The notes: generated by a model not told the origin, from the sequence alone. Counted from the stretch's first letter, positions 12,042-22,970 are shown. The stretch: 64,000 bases of DNA from Oxytricha trifallax (GCA_000711775.1 ARYC01000246.1:107453-171452); one strand, 5' to 3'. Made by a program: numbers and translations.

Positions 12042-12784
12042 AGAAAGAATAAAAGCAACATATAAAGACGATTAGATATTTATGAAAATAGCTATTTCTT
12101 AACAAAGATAAATTTTATTTTTTGTATTTAAAATTTTCATTTTTGCGCTAGATTATACTAAATTGATGCTAAAGTAAAACAAAAAGCTAACTCCCTTATT
12201 TACATCTTACGATTATTACAAGCTATAAATAATTTTTTAATGAAAATAGTTGATTAATTTTTTTTTAAATTTAAAATGAAAATTTTATTTTAAGAACTTT
12301 TAGTTATAAAAAATAAAAAAGTATAATAAAATGGAGTAAAAAAGTGATAGGAAATCGATCACTCATTGACTAAAAATCATATGTTTTTGTTAACAAAATT
12401 TGTTCACCGACTTAGGTTTTAGGAAACTTTTGGCATAAACTTCCTTTCATTTTTTTATTTACAATTTATCACTAAAAATGAGCAAATTTATATATTTTTA
12501 CAAAATTTATTAAAAAAATAAATATAATTAATAATTGCAACTATTTTCCTCACAAAATTATTTATAATTATATTTTAATAAATTGTATATAGTAAAAAAT
12601 ACGAGAGAATCTGCCTATTTTTATTTAATTTAGCATTATTTTAGTTAAATCCAGAACTAATCAACATTAGAAATACAAATTAATTTTTTTTTATTCATGA
12701 TCGCTTTATTTAAAAATTATGGCTTAAAAAATACTATATAAAATTCATAAGGTCAGTACATATAAATTATTGATTAATGAATAA

Positions 12785-13430
12785 ACTCAAATTAAAAATT
12801 TAACATATCACTGTTTAATACTAAAACTAAACCATCAATTATAGTCGTGACGTAGGCATATCTGAAGTAAGTTGTCGTGGCAATCATTGAAGTGGCAAGT
12901 CGTGAACTAAAAAAGCTCCGAAAAACTACTTCGGTCCCATTCCACTTCATATGTTACCGAGATTCATACGAGATAAGAGCTTAGTGAACTAGGAGTATCT
13001 CGGAGAGATCTGCTTCCTGTAAAAAAATTAAGTGAGGATTAGTGAAAACTCTTACCAGATTCCACCGCTGCTGAGATAGTAATCTCTGTTCTTTCGCTGT
13101 AGCCCCATTAACTCGACTTTGTGTTGGAGGAAAAACATTATCGTTGGCTTCTATGGTTCTCATCTTCTCACTATTGAAGGCTGAGCACTCCCTTTTACCA
13201 AGGAAATTAAACTCACGCCAAGTAGCTCATCTAATGCAGGGTAATCCTTAGGCGTGCAGACAACTCGAGGAGTTTAGGGACTGACAGATTGAACCCTGCA
13301 AATGGCCTTTAAAGGGGTGAACCCATCAATCCCCTGCCTACCCTCAGCAGGCCTTAGTGTAGTAGAAAGCTCTATTAGAAAGTCTCCAGCCTCGGTCCCT
13401 GTGGGTCACCTTATCCTTATAACTTTCTAA
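12785..13430. repeat. Dispersed repeat R, copy 1
   Basis: A 500-650 bp moderately GC-rich repeat that begins with TCGTGACGTA and ends near CAGATTGAACC-CTGCC and a GAAAGTCTCC segment. Related copies occur at 15640-16110, 35515-36160 and 38608-39080. No open frame is conserved between copies. It contains a GGTTCAATCTG motif on the minus strand that loosely resembles a pol III B box. Confidence 0.55.
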
Positions 13431-13870
13431 TTTAATAAATCATATTAATTATAATTAATCTATTATAAATTAATTTAAATAATAAATAAGGAATTCTTTT
13501 TAGATATTTAATAGATAAAATATTTTGATTAACTTTAATCTTAAATGATTATTAAATGAAACCATATTACTATTAAGACAATTTTTTTAAAAAAATTACA
13601 CTAAATAAATTCTAAAAACATAATTTTTTTATTAAAAAATTCTTCAAAACCTATTTCTAACTTTATATTGATTTTGATATATTTAATTCATAAAGTTATT
13701 CTCAATAGTTTGAAGTACATAATATAATTTAAAGTTTACTTTCAAGTTTAGAAAATTAAAATGAGAATATATAATTTAACAAATAATAAATTCTATCTAT
13801 TATTAATTGATATAAGGACAGTCTGAGGTAGTCATAACTAGATAAAAGAGTTAAAATAATAGGGACACAT

Positions 13871-13980
13871 TCAAGTTATAGAATTTAAATAAAATTAAAA
13901 TAGTGGCAATTAAAGATCTTCATATTGAACGATCTTTAATTCCCATTATTTTAATTTTATTTAAAATCTATAACTTGAAT
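13871..13980. repeat. Short palindrome, deletion derivative of the element at 36560-36931
   Basis: Arms of about 50 bp (CAAGTTATAGAATTTAAATA and its complement) surround a loop TTCATATTGAAC. In copy B the same palindrome encloses a ~230-bp inverted-repeat element. Copy A equals copy B with everything between two GATCT repeats removed. Confidence 0.6.
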
Positions 13981-14622
13981 ATTTTCTTACAATAATATGA
14001 TATAATATAAATTTAAATTTAATATATAAATTATTTTTGATTGCAATTATTTAAAATATTACTTATTATTTGTGAAACTTTAAAAATAATTTAATATTTT
14101 TTGGAATAACTAAAATCTACAATATAAATTTGTAATTTCTATACTTAATATATAATAAAAAGTTAAAATTATGATATATTATATCTCACATTAGAAACAA
14201 AGATTTTATTAGAAAAATTATTATGATAATTTTTAATCATTAAAGTTATATTAGGGTAATTTTAAAATATAAAATTAGTTATATATAAAAAAAAAACTAA
14301 TTAATAGGATAATTTTCATTTATAAATGATATAATTTTTTCTCAATCTTTTATTATATCAATATATTTGAAATTAAATTGAGGGAATTTTAATTTTTAAG
14401 AATTTAAATTAAAAAATTCCTATTTTTTTGCGATTTTAAGGAATCAAATAATTCTATGCAATAATTTTTAAATAATAATAATAGTGAAGAAAGAAATTCA
14501 AATTTATTATTTATATTATTATCACAATTTTTATTTGATATATGCCTTGATAAATTTTATTTCACGAATATAATTTATTCTTAAAAAAATTAAATATAAT
14601 CATTTAAATCTAAAATTTGTTT

Positions 14623-14903
14623 ATTTGTCCGTTACGAAGACCCAGAAAACAAAGAATACGGTCCAAAATGCGCCCAGAACGCCATCTTATAAGAGAACGA
14701 CAAAGAGTACGATGGATTCAAGCTCTAAGTTAAAGAAGCTCTTCCAAAGTCACTCAAAGAGCAAAACATATTCAAGAACTTAAAGAAGGGATGCAATCTC
14801 TACGTCAAGAACTTCCCAGATGACACTACTGAGGAGCAACTCAAGGCCTACTTTGAAAAGTACGGTGAAATTTAAAACTTATTTGAATTTATGAAATCGA
14901 AAG
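14623..14903 (+). CDS. PABP-A block 6: rest of RRM3 and start of RRM4
   Basis: Joined at ATTT it reads FAF-VRYEDPENKEYGPKCAQNAI, then FKLQVKEALPKSL and RRM4 RNP2 LYVKNFPDDTTEEQL, then KYGEIQNLFEFMKSK. It ends in pointer AAAG (14900-14903). Confidence 0.87.
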
Positions 14904-14923
14904 CATCAAGCTAAACTATAAAG
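14904..14923. other. 20-bp IES with AAAG pointer
   Basis: A 16-bp spacer plus one AAAG copy. Removing it restores MKSK-EGAAVYAF. Copy B has a 20-bp IES at the same place with the same pointer but a different spacer sequence. Confidence 0.75.
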
Positions 14924-15138
14924 AAGGTGCTGCCGTCTACGCCTTCATCTGCTACAAGAGTCCAGAAAGTGCTACCTATGCCAAGCAACAAAGTCAAACT
15001 CAAACCTTGAATGGCAAGCAACTCTTTATGAACTTCTACGAGCAAAAGGAAGTCAAAAAGATCCAACAGGAAGAAGCCAAAGATATAACAGATTTCGCAA
15101 ACTATAAAAAACAATCACCAACCTCCGCTCTCAATATT
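14920..15138 (+). CDS. PABP-A block 7: rest of RRM4
   Basis: Reads EGAAVYAFICYKSPESATYAKQQ, then LNGKQLFMNFYEQKEVKK, then the start of the proline/glutamine linker (QSPTSALNI). It ends in pointer TATT (15135-15138), repeated at 21368-21371. Confidence 0.87.
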
Positions 15139-15190
15139 TAGTAACACTCTTAATTTTAAATTTGATATTGATTCAAAATATATAATTTAC

Positions 15191-16152
15191 TATTGTAGGA
15201 ATACAATCGAAATTTGAAAAAAATTTTGATTTAATAATTAAAATTAAATCAAATTAATGGCACTTAAAGTTGGCTAATTTAACATATCTTAGGCTCATTC
15301 GATAGTGAATTAAAAAATAGCTGAATTTTACTAATGGTGGTTTCATTTTATTGCATCCCTGGAGTGAGGTAACTTGACTTTAATTAAACATCTATAAGTT
15401 CATTATATTATACCCTCACATTAAAGTAAAGTTAACTGACTCAAGAGATGCGATAAAATAGTACCGCAAATTATAAAGTCCATCTAATTTTTAATTCTTT
15501 ATTGAATGAGCTTAAGATCTTTTAAACTGGCCAACTTTAACACCCACTAATTTTAAGATAATTTTAATTATTATGTATGTTTAATTATTAAAATTATATA
15601 AAATAAATTTATCATTTACTAGTTAATAAAAAATCAAACAATCAATCTTAATCGTGACGTAAACGCATCTGAGTAAGTTGATGTGGCAATTCCGTGAAGT
15701 ATCTTGAAATAAAAAACTCAGAGAAAACCACTTCTGCTATCACCTAGTTTCCTCCTGAATCAAGATATTGACCAGAGATAAACCAAAAAACAGGGCTCGT
15801 TAGACTCGAATTATGACAGGGAGTGGAGAAAAACGATTAACGGTCCCACCGTGTGGGAAACGTAATCCATGTCATTTCGCTGTAGTAGCTACAGTATCCT
15901 AACTCAGTATGGGAAAAAAAAATCCTTATCATTGGCTTTAATTGTTTAAAATTGTCACTTTTGAAGGCATAGCGTACCTCAATCCTGCTTTTTATTACCT
16001 AGGAAGCTAAATCAAGCCAGGAAAGCTCATCAAATAGAAGAAAATCCTAGGACCACACCCACTCGAAGAGTGAATAGCTCGCAGATTGAACCACGCCGAC
16101 TAGCCAATATATTTAATTATAATTTTCCAATTTCGATTTTATTCCTACAATA
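15191..16152. mobile_element. Inverted-repeat-bounded unit enclosing a MITE and repeat R
   Basis: The ends carry complementary TATTGTAGGAATA-AATCGAAATT segments. Inside are a 277-bp inverted-repeat element (15264-15540) and repeat R copy 2 (15640-16110). TBE-A is inserted at the extreme right end. Copy B is at 38168-39124. No coding capacity is seen. Confidence 0.55.
15264..15540. mobile_element. MITE with TTAAAGTTGGC ends
   Basis: Left and right ends are inverted copies of TTAAAGTTGGC. The arms of ~110 bp include matching GCTCATTC, ATTTTATTGCATC and TAACTT segments. The copy B homologue is 38238-38512, and a related element is at 36639-36865. Non-coding. Confidence 0.6.
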
Positions 16153-16290
16153 AGAACCCCAAAACCCTTTAGTGAGGTTTATAAGTGCTTTGATTTGGAG
16201 TGTAGAGTTGGGGTCATATTGGGGTTAGAAGAGAAAACGCAATTTTTTTGTGAATCTAATGAATATTTAATGAGTATTAGTACACTTAAT

Positions 16291-18177
16291 TCAAACAAAT
16301 TTAATCGGCTATGGGGTCAAACACATCCCCCCCCCTAATGTGTACTTTTCTTTTTGTAGTCTGATAGAGTTTTTGACGCTGAGTAATAGTAGCTAATGTA
16401 CTATGTGTGTGCGATCAATAGTTTTCGAGATATGACCCCGTCTATGTTCACTTTTTATATATAAAATTATAGTAAAAATTAAAAAAAATATTGATTTTTT
16501 TTTAAATTCTATATTTTTTAAAAAAATATCAATTTGGATACTTATTCATGAATTTAATAGAAATCATTAATTTTATTTATTTTATCAAAATAGATTATAA
16601 TTCATATTATTGACATTAATTTAATTAAAAAAATCGAATAATATGAATTATAATCTATTTTGATAAAATAAATAAAATTAATGATTTCTATTAAATTCAT
16701 GAATAAGTATCCAAATTGATTTTTAAAAAATATAGAATTTAAAAAAAAATCAAAATTTTTTTTAATTTTTACTATAATTTTATATATAAAAAGTGAACAT
16801 AGACGGGGTCATATCTCGAAAACTATTGATCGCACACACATATACATTAGCTACTATTACTCAGCGTCAAAAACTCTATCAGACTACAAAAAGAAAAGTA
16901 CACATTAGGGGGGGATGTGTTTGACCCCATAGCCATTTAATCTGCTTGTCTTTGTTGTATCTCTTGAATCTTTCTCTCTATAGTGGCTCAAGTATGTCAT
17001 CTAAGGATTATTTAGTATATGAAGGAGCTCTCACGATTATCATCTCTACTATCTTTTTTAATTCTTCGCAGACATCTTCTTATTTTATAATATGCTTCTG
17101 AGCTAAGCTTATTGATTGTTTTTCATGCTTAGTACCAAAGAAGACATGCTTTCTATGTTACTTTCTAATATGATAGCAGCAATCGCCCATACATCCCACT
17201 AAATTGAACCAATTGTCCACTTCTCTTCAAGTCATCCGGATATCTGTTTTGATATAGATATTCTCTTAGAGTAATTTCATTTTTCTTAAGCCTTAGTGCG
17301 ATGAACCCAAAGCCTAAAATAACACCATCTAGCTTAAGCAAGTTCTTGCAATCTCTTTTTTAAGGTTTTCTAAGAACGATATATTCGTTAGCATACTCAT
17401 TCTGATACAGTTCATTCTTAATAAAATAGCTAAAAGGATTTACCTTATATGCAAACTCGTCGACCACTATAAGTTTTGCCTTGCTAGGCACGTTTAAATT
17501 CAAGTAGTTTTCTATACAACTGCTAAGATCAACAGCATTTAATGCTGGAATATACATAGCTCTCTCTTAGAAGCATGCTAAAAATGTATTGCCTACAAGT
17601 TGATTCATTGACTCATATCGTTTCTGCCTCTTGAGCTTTTCTTTCTACTCTCTTAAAGATTCAAGAGTTTTATACTTTCTCTTGGCAGGTATAAGTTTTA
17701 AGTCTCTTAATCTTACATTAAAAAGTCGCTTAAATGATGCTTTTGCATGTGTCATTTAACCTTAGCTGAGTGAGTGTAAGACTTTATGCAAGTCGTGCAT
17801 TAATACCTGCTATCCACCTTATCATGCTTGAAATAAATCTTCGCTTTACCAGAATGTATTTCTTTAATATGCCTCTTCAAGCTCTACTCAGTTGAGAAGA
17901 AGTTTTAACAATCATTGCATTCAAAGTGTTTCTATTTTTCAATTGGTTGCTGTTCTTTTAGCTCCTAAACTTATTCAATTTATGTTTAAAGTCCTATCTC
18001 TGTTCTCCCCTTCTTTTTAGATACTTCAATTTTGAAGACTCCTGCTTCAAACTCAAGAGCTCTTAACTCTACTTCCCTCTCAATATAAATAACTCCTTGC
18101 TTTTTAGTGGTGCCAAAGTTTAGATATGATTAACCATTGCCAAGAGAGATTGCTTTACGATTTAAGTTAGCCGCCAT
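16291..18177 (-). pseudogene. TBE-A zinc-finger/kinase gene, disrupted
   Basis: Starts at ATG 18177. The 60-aa N-terminus is followed by two C2H2 fingers, the segment MYIPALNAVDLSSCIENYL, kinase lobe 1 (VVDEFAYKVNPF, QNEYANEYIVL) and lobe 2. Damage includes TGA at 17754-17752 in place of an Arg codon (shared with TBE-B, absent from TBE-C), a 200-bp deletion after 17225 that removes the HRDLKPEN catalytic loop, and insertion of FB2 close to the 3' end. Not functional. Confidence 0.8.
16307..16934. mobile_element. Foldback element FB2 with 8-bp target duplication
   Basis: A 628-bp element made of two ~310-bp inverted arms that are almost perfect. Ends read GGCTATGGGGTCAAACACAT inward. It is flanked by ATTTAATC (16299-16306 and 16935-16942). 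The TBE-B counterpart has a single ATTTAATC (39263-39270) and no insert, an exact empty site. No ORF. The 8-bp duplication recalls hAT-type insertion; the family is otherwise unassigned. Confidence 0.92.
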
Positions 18178-18349
18178 GTTTAAAATCAAATTTTAATTTG
18201 TATTATAAAGTTCTAATAACCTCTCTAGTAATAGCAACTATGTATAGGAGTTGGCACTGCAGCACTAATGGTTGATATTGAAGTGTTAGAGTTCAAATTT
18301 ATACTTAGTTTATAACTATAATTTTTCTAATTTCATGCTTAATATTTTT

Positions 18350-18565
18350 AATTTTGGTACCAACTTAGATAAAATTCAGGTTGGTACTGGTACCAATTAA
18401 GTTTTGAACCATTTTGGAACTTTTCTATTAAAACCTCATTAGTTTAAAACAAGGTACTAATTAAGTTTTGGTACTATTAAATTGGTACCAATTAAAATAA
18501 AACTGAATTAGTACCAGTACTAATTAAATTTAAACAAATTTAGTACTAATTTAATGGAACTAAAT
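18350..18565. promoter_or_regulatory. Divergent intergenic region with GGTACC palindromes (TBE-A)
   Basis: Between the kinase gene (-) and 22-kDa gene (+). Contains many copies of GGTACC/GGTACTAATTAAG in both orientations, including AATTGGTACCAATT. Conserved in TBE-B (40880-41095) and TBE-C (62580-62785). TBE-D has GGAGGACCTCC repeats instead. Likely a bidirectional promoter or protein-binding array. Confidence 0.45.
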
Positions 18566-18744
18566 TGATAAAAAATAGACCTCCATCTCTGAAGTTTGTT
18601 ACAGCTTCTGCAAGCTTTCTCCACGTATCCTTACCAGGTTGACCTCCTATAAGATGCCCATATTTAATAGTACAATTTTTAACAGTAGGATCCAGAACTC
18701 TATATATTAAAATTTGAAATTCAATAACAAGAGAAGGAACAAGG

Positions 18745-19519
18745 ATGGAATCTATAAGTACTGCAATGAAGAGGGTTGAAGCTTAAGAAATGATCTTAAG
18801 ATTTAGAAGCAAGGAGGATCTCTATCGATACTTAACTCAAAATGGTAAGTATGTAACATAAACTTTATCATATACATATAGTGGTTTATTCCTTCCAACA
18901 ATGGAAGGAACCAAAATTTCATTCTTAAAAGATATACTCTGCAATGAGAAAAGAGCCTTTAAAAACAATAAAATTAAGTTGATAGATATATAAAACTACC
19001 CAGAGATTTCAGTCACTCATCTCTACGAGGATGAGATGAAAGATGAAGAGTTGGTAGTTTATCTTCCTACCAAGAAACAACTCTCTAACAAGCTTCTTCT
19101 TTGGTGTTCTTGGCACTTTAAGAGAGAGTTACCTCAGAGAGATCATTGAAAAAGCTCACAAGAAACGCTATTCAATTTCTCCTGAAGATTAAAAGAAGCA
19201 AGGATACTTAAGCGAAACCTGGCTCGCAGAGCTTAAGAAGCATCAATTCCTCTCTAGTAAGCTTTGATACATAACTTTGTAGGGAAACTTGGAACTGTTA
19301 TATTCCTAATTAAAGAACATGCAAAGATTCACAGAGAGAGAAAGTCACAGACTATTCATGAAGTGAGCAAGAGACTTTATTAGGATTTATAAAAAAGCTA
19401 GATGAAATTGATATAGATGCAGGAGCTGGCACTAAGAGAAGAAATATGGGGCCAAGCAAACCATAAAAGAGGAGAAGAAAGAGAAGCCAAATCCCTTTCT
19501 GGCTTAATTTAATGTATGA
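18745..19519 (+). pseudogene. TBE-A 22-kDa gene, frameshifted
   Basis: Begins MESISTAMKRVEAQEMI and is collinear with the intact TBE-B gene. Loss of 14 bp near 19094, between CTT repeats and removing PERS-type sequence, shifts the frame to an early TGA. The 26-nt intron after the LSS/LSR junction and the downstream exon remain recognisable. Confidence 0.75.
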
Positions 19520-19539
19520 ACTTATTCATTCATTTAAAT

Positions 19540-20591
19540 CTAAAACTTATTTATGAACATTCATTCTTCCCTCACTCGCACAAATTTTTGTCTTATCTAC
19601 ACTCACTCTCTTATAACTGCTTTGAATCAAGTCTACTGTATCGATGGGCAACTCATGCATTAGATGATACAGCAGCAGCTTCTTGTTGTGAGTTTTGATT
19701 TAAATCCAGTAGATTTCTATTCCATTAAATTAAGGACTATAAGGAACGTTATAAACAGAAGTTATGTTTAACTCTTCATAAGCTTTCTTAGACTCCTTAG
19801 TCTTATGGACTGATAAGTTATCAACAAACAGGATGATCTCTTGGTTGTTATACTTCTCTCTGAGTATATGCAGGAACTCTTTGTGCTTCTCTCGCTTAAT
19901 AGAGCGAGGGTGAATCACATAACTCTATAAGCCTGAATCTTCACTAATACTAGCTAGAATTGCATTGGTGACTACCTTTACTTTTTAGTCATAAACTTCT
20001 ATGTTGTCATACTTCTTGTACCATGACTTATAAATAAAGTGTTGAATGTAAACACAGGTTCATCTGCGTTTATGAACTTGATGTTGTTAGTAATAGCTCT
20101 CTGCATTTAATCATATATATAGTTTAAATTATTACTATAAGATGCACTGTAAAATTAATCACTCTCTTCACTCTGTTGACAGTCTTGAAAGTAATACCAT
20201 TTCTTCTATAAATGTTGGCTATAGTCTAAGAAAAGATACGCATGTTAGGAAACCTGCAATGAAACATTATAGCTCGCTAGTATAATGGAAAGTGTGTCCA
20301 ATACTTCAAAGTCTTTGAGTCCCAGAGATAGTCAATATGAGCTTGAGAGAATTTTTATTTTCTTGCAGGATGCTTTCAAGAGCCAGAATTAAAATGCTAA
20401 ACAGCTAGCAAGCAGTGATACCTAACAGTTGAGGCACTCTTTATTAAGAAGCTTTGCTATAGCTGCATAATTCAGGACTTGTTTGACTTAGTCTATATTA
20501 ATACTCGTACCATAACTAAGCTGCAACAGTAAATCTAAATATTTTTTTCATCATAAATAGATTCTAAATTTAACTAATTTCTATTTCTCAT
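19540..20591 (-). pseudogene. TBE-A transposase (DD34E), frameshifted
   Basis: The start ATG at 20591 gives MRNRNQRNLESIYDEKN-type sequence. The catalytic part includes NADEPVFTFN, FVDNLSVHKTKESKK and NVPYSPQFNGIEIYW (second Asp and Glu separated by 34 residues). A 1-nt loss near 20035, just after the first Asp, and other changes break the frame. The C-terminus reads SSYKRVSVDKTKICASEGRMF. Confidence 0.78.
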
Positions 20592-21367
20592 TTTGCAATT
20601 TTACCTAATTACTGTACTAACCCTAATAGACCCCAACTATACCCTACAAATCAAAGCACTTATAAACCTCACTAAGGGGTTTTGAATGATCTAAGAATAT
20701 TTTATTATTATTAATTTTAAGTTAATCAATAATATTTGGTAAAAAGTAATATTTTACTTTTATATATAATATTTTTTATATAAAAAAATAAACTCAATAT
20801 AAAAGAAAACAGATTTAAATTTTAAATATTTCAATACTTTTGAAGTAACTGCTTTAATCATATTCTTAATTTATCTAAAATCGGATTACTTACTTTTAAA
20901 ATATTAATGAAATGTAATTTATATAGTTTACTTATTAATAAAGACTAAGAAATTTAAATTATTTTATTTTTTTTCAGATTGCTTTTTCAAATTTAAAAGA
21001 TGATAGAGAAAAAAATAATAGGATTTCCTTAAAAAATTTTGATTTTAAGTTTCTACTGTAAATCTTTTATTATAGATGATTTATATTGTTTTGATTATAT
21101 TTAAAAATTAATTTCAAATTATTTTTTCTATTTGCTTGATTTTAATATAAAACTTAAAATGGTCTGATTTTAATTAAAAGTTCAATCAAGTTGTTATTTC
21201 TATTTATTAAATAATTTTTAATAGAGAATTTTTAAAAAAAAAGTCTATACTTAAATATTTCTTTCTTAAAAAAATTAGTTTTGTGAAATGCATAAGAAAT
21301 GATTAATTTTATATAATATTTTTCTCAGAAAATTGTACTTTCAAATTTAAGAAGATTCATGAATTAT

Positions 21368-21865
21368 TATTGAAATGTTGAAGGATCCAGAGACCTTCGA
21401 ACTCCTCTAGTAATTAATGATCACCTTCCAGAAACAAAAACAAACCAAAGATTCAATAATCAACAAAGAGGCCCCAGACAACAATCAAAGTTGTTATCAA
21501 CAAATGGACCAGCAACTCCCACAAGACAGTTCCCTAGCTTCATTTGACACAAATTAAATGATATAAAACCTCCCACCTCACATACTCGCTTACAACCAAG
21601 AAGGTATGGTTAAGATCCTCCCTCATGTCAACGCCCTCAACCCCAACTATAAATCTCAAGTTGGTGATTACATCTATGAGCATGTTTTTTAGACTTTTAT
21701 ATAATTTAAACATGTTGAGACATTGGCTGGTTAAGATCTTGCTCCAAAGATCACTGGTATGCTTATCAGTTTGCCAATTCCTGATATTCAAGCCTACGTC
21801 TCAGACTTCATGAAGCTTCAAATCAAGATCATTGAGGCCTCCACTCTCCTCAAGAGTCAACAATA
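21368..21865 (+). CDS. PABP-A block 8: linker and MLLE domain
   Basis: Joined at TATT: SALNI-EMLKDPETFELLQQLMITF, a Gln-rich linker, then the MLLE domain with NP-rich ALNPNYKSQVGDYIYEHVF and KITGMLISLPIPDIQ. One frame is open across the block with eight or more TAA/TAG Gln codons. It ends near LLKSQQ at CAATA (21861-21865). Confidence 0.87.
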
Positions 21866-21923
21866 AAAAATAAAATTGATAAATTTATTTTACACTTTTA
21901 TTTTTTAAACTTTAATTAAAAAA

Positions 21924-21941
21924 CAATACAAGGGAGAATGA
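21924..21941 (+). CDS. PABP-A block 9 (proposed): last codons and TGA
   Basis: CAATA at 21861-21865 recurs at 21924-21928. Joining gives SQQ-YKGE and TGA (21939-21941). The 63 bp between keep frame, so it could also be translated without removal. YKGE-TGA is conserved in copy B while the 63 bp diverge, which favours an IES. Confidence 0.45.
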   Translation, partial: QYKGE

Positions 21942-22970
21942 AAATTCTTGATTTTATGAATTGGAGAATAATTACACAATATAAAGTGTTAATGATTGAA
22001 TATATAAAATAAAAAGATGTTATAATTAAAAAAGGTTTAAATAATTATATTGAATATTGAGTAATAAATTTTTATATAAATAATTTTATATATTAAAAAA
22101 AGTAGTTTTCAAGTTTTTATATTTCGTCTTTTTATTGTTATATATTTTTAAGGAAAAAAGAGATTCTTGAATCCAAGTAAATAAAATTAATTTTAGATTT
22201 ATATTTATAAATCTAAAAATAAACTTAAAAAGAAGTATGCAAATAAAACAAAAGACTGGTAGATGGTGTGGTGATATAGAAATTAAAGTAAAGGAATTAG
22301 ACTTAATTATTCGAGAAATATAGTCTTTACCTCTGTTACCATCAAAAGCTTTCGAAAATGTCAAAGCTTAGAATTCAGTCAAGGTAGGTTTATCATATCT
22401 CCATGCTCTTTATAGTCCTCCTTATGTTATATTGATGATATATTTCTAACTTTACTTGATCTTATATGGAGTCGTTTTAAGGAATAGTCAAACATTTCAA
22501 TATTTTAACATAAAGCAAAGGTGATTTGGATAGTTAAGCTCAACATCTAATGTGTTTTTGTATTACACGTAATTAATGGCCACCTTCCAGGACTATATAG
22601 TATCCTATGTCTACTAATATTTTTACTATTATTATGATAATGAATTCGCTTAAGGCAAGTAATATTAAAAATATAAAATAAAGATCTCTAAACTTAATCT
22701 ATAATTAAGCATTTGTTTTATCTTTAGTAAGCTAAATTTTTTAAAAAAATATATTGAACTTAATGTTTAATCAAAATTTTTATATAATGGAATAAAGAGC
22801 AATTAAGTCAAGTAGGAATAAATGAGTCCATTCAGATTATATTGATAATAAAAATATCATATCTCATCATGCTATTTTTGAACAAGTCAAATATATTCTG
22901 ACTCACTTCATATGTCTAATATCTTTGTGATTCTTACTATCTTAGAGCAAATATATTGTGAAATCAACTT
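21942..22970. other. AT-rich 3' flank of PABP-A
   Basis: No supportable gene. Weak similarity to 45995-46760 persists to roughly 22640, marking the right part of the duplication. It probably contains the 3' UTR and then germline-only DNA. Confidence 0.5.

Larger units (their letters stand above)
12042..14622. other. PABP-A IES 5, AT-rich with repeat R and a short palindrome
   Basis: IES of about 2.6 kb between ATTT pointers. It contains a dispersed repeat (12785-13430) and a ~110-bp palindrome (13871-13980). The rest is AT-rich with no supportable gene. The copy B counterpart is 34748-37585. Confidence 0.75.
16152..20684. mobile_element. TBE-A, telomere-bearing element
   Basis: The left end matches the telomere-like 17-mer with three changes (AAGAACCCCAAAACCCT). 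The right end is the inverse with only one repeat unit (AAGGGGTTTTG). The target duplication is AAT (16149-16151, 20685-20687). The ~78-bp terminal inverted repeat contains TTAGTGAGGTTTATAAGTGC. Gene order: zinc-finger/kinase (-), 22-kDa (+), transposase (-). All three are disabled. The 628-bp foldback FB2 is nested near the left end. Confidence 0.88.
15139..21371. other. PABP-A IES 7 (6.2 kb) containing nested repeats and TBE-A
   Basis: From the TATT pointer to its repeat. It holds an inverted-repeat-bounded unit (15191-16152), TBE-A inserted in the right end of that unit, the foldback element FB2 inside TBE-A, and about 690 bp of AT-rich DNA without a gene (20685-21371). The empty site for the copy-B-specific TGACGTCA element is AAAAATTTTG at 21032-21041. 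Confidence 0.8.
3786..21941 (+). other. Germline PABP locus, copy A (nine coding blocks in order)
   Basis: The assembled product is a cytoplasmic poly(A)-binding protein: four RRM domains, a linker and a C-terminal MLLE domain that would bind PAM2 peptides of translation and deadenylation factors. The coding blocks are in correct order and orientation (non-scrambled). Pointers are: block 1/2 short and ambiguous; CAAT; AGTA; CTTACTT; ATTT; AAAG; TATT; CAATA. Removing the DNA between pointers keeps one frame with TGA as the only stop. Seven IESs are 20 bp to 7.4 kb and the locus spans about 18 kb for a gene of about 1.8 kb. Two IESs hold whole transposons. The PABP call rests on visible RNP motifs and KITGML; the DNA elimination is inferred from ciliate biology. 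Confidence 0.85.
1617..22640. repeat. Copy A of a ~21-kb direct segmental duplication
   Basis: This segment is collinear with 25147-46760. Both copies hold the same PABP coding blocks in the same order, the same two TBE insertions with the same target duplications, and the same AT-rich spacers. The left homology edge is hidden by the retroelement tail. The right edge is diffuse because AT-rich flanks diverge beyond about 22640 and 46760. Copy A alone carries foldback elements at 5678-6775 and 16307-16934. Copy B alone carries insertions at 25364-26937, 30230-30567 and 43595-45083. Exact identity was not computed. Confidence 0.85.

Noticed and set aside
12981..13163. 60-aa minus-strand ORF
   Set aside because: Lies inside repeat R and is not open in the other three copies.
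13300..13330. tRNA-like B box (GGTTCAATCTG) in repeat R, suggesting a SINE
   Set aside because: The A-box-like motif on the same strand is too close, and no tRNA fold can be drawn. Kept only as a remark.
14911..15114. 67-aa hydrophobic minus-strand ORF (also 37825-38091)
   Set aside because: Antisense shadow of PABP RRM4; the apparent membrane segments are complement of Lys/Glu-rich codons.
16935..17200. Possible separate gene left of the kinase in TBE-A
   Set aside because: It is the 3' part of the same kinase gene, separated by FB2; the TBE-B copy is continuous.
21540..21791. 83-aa minus-strand ORF opposite the PABP MLLE block (and its copy B match)
   Set aside because: Antisense shadow of the conserved MLLE coding block; the plus strand carries KITGML.
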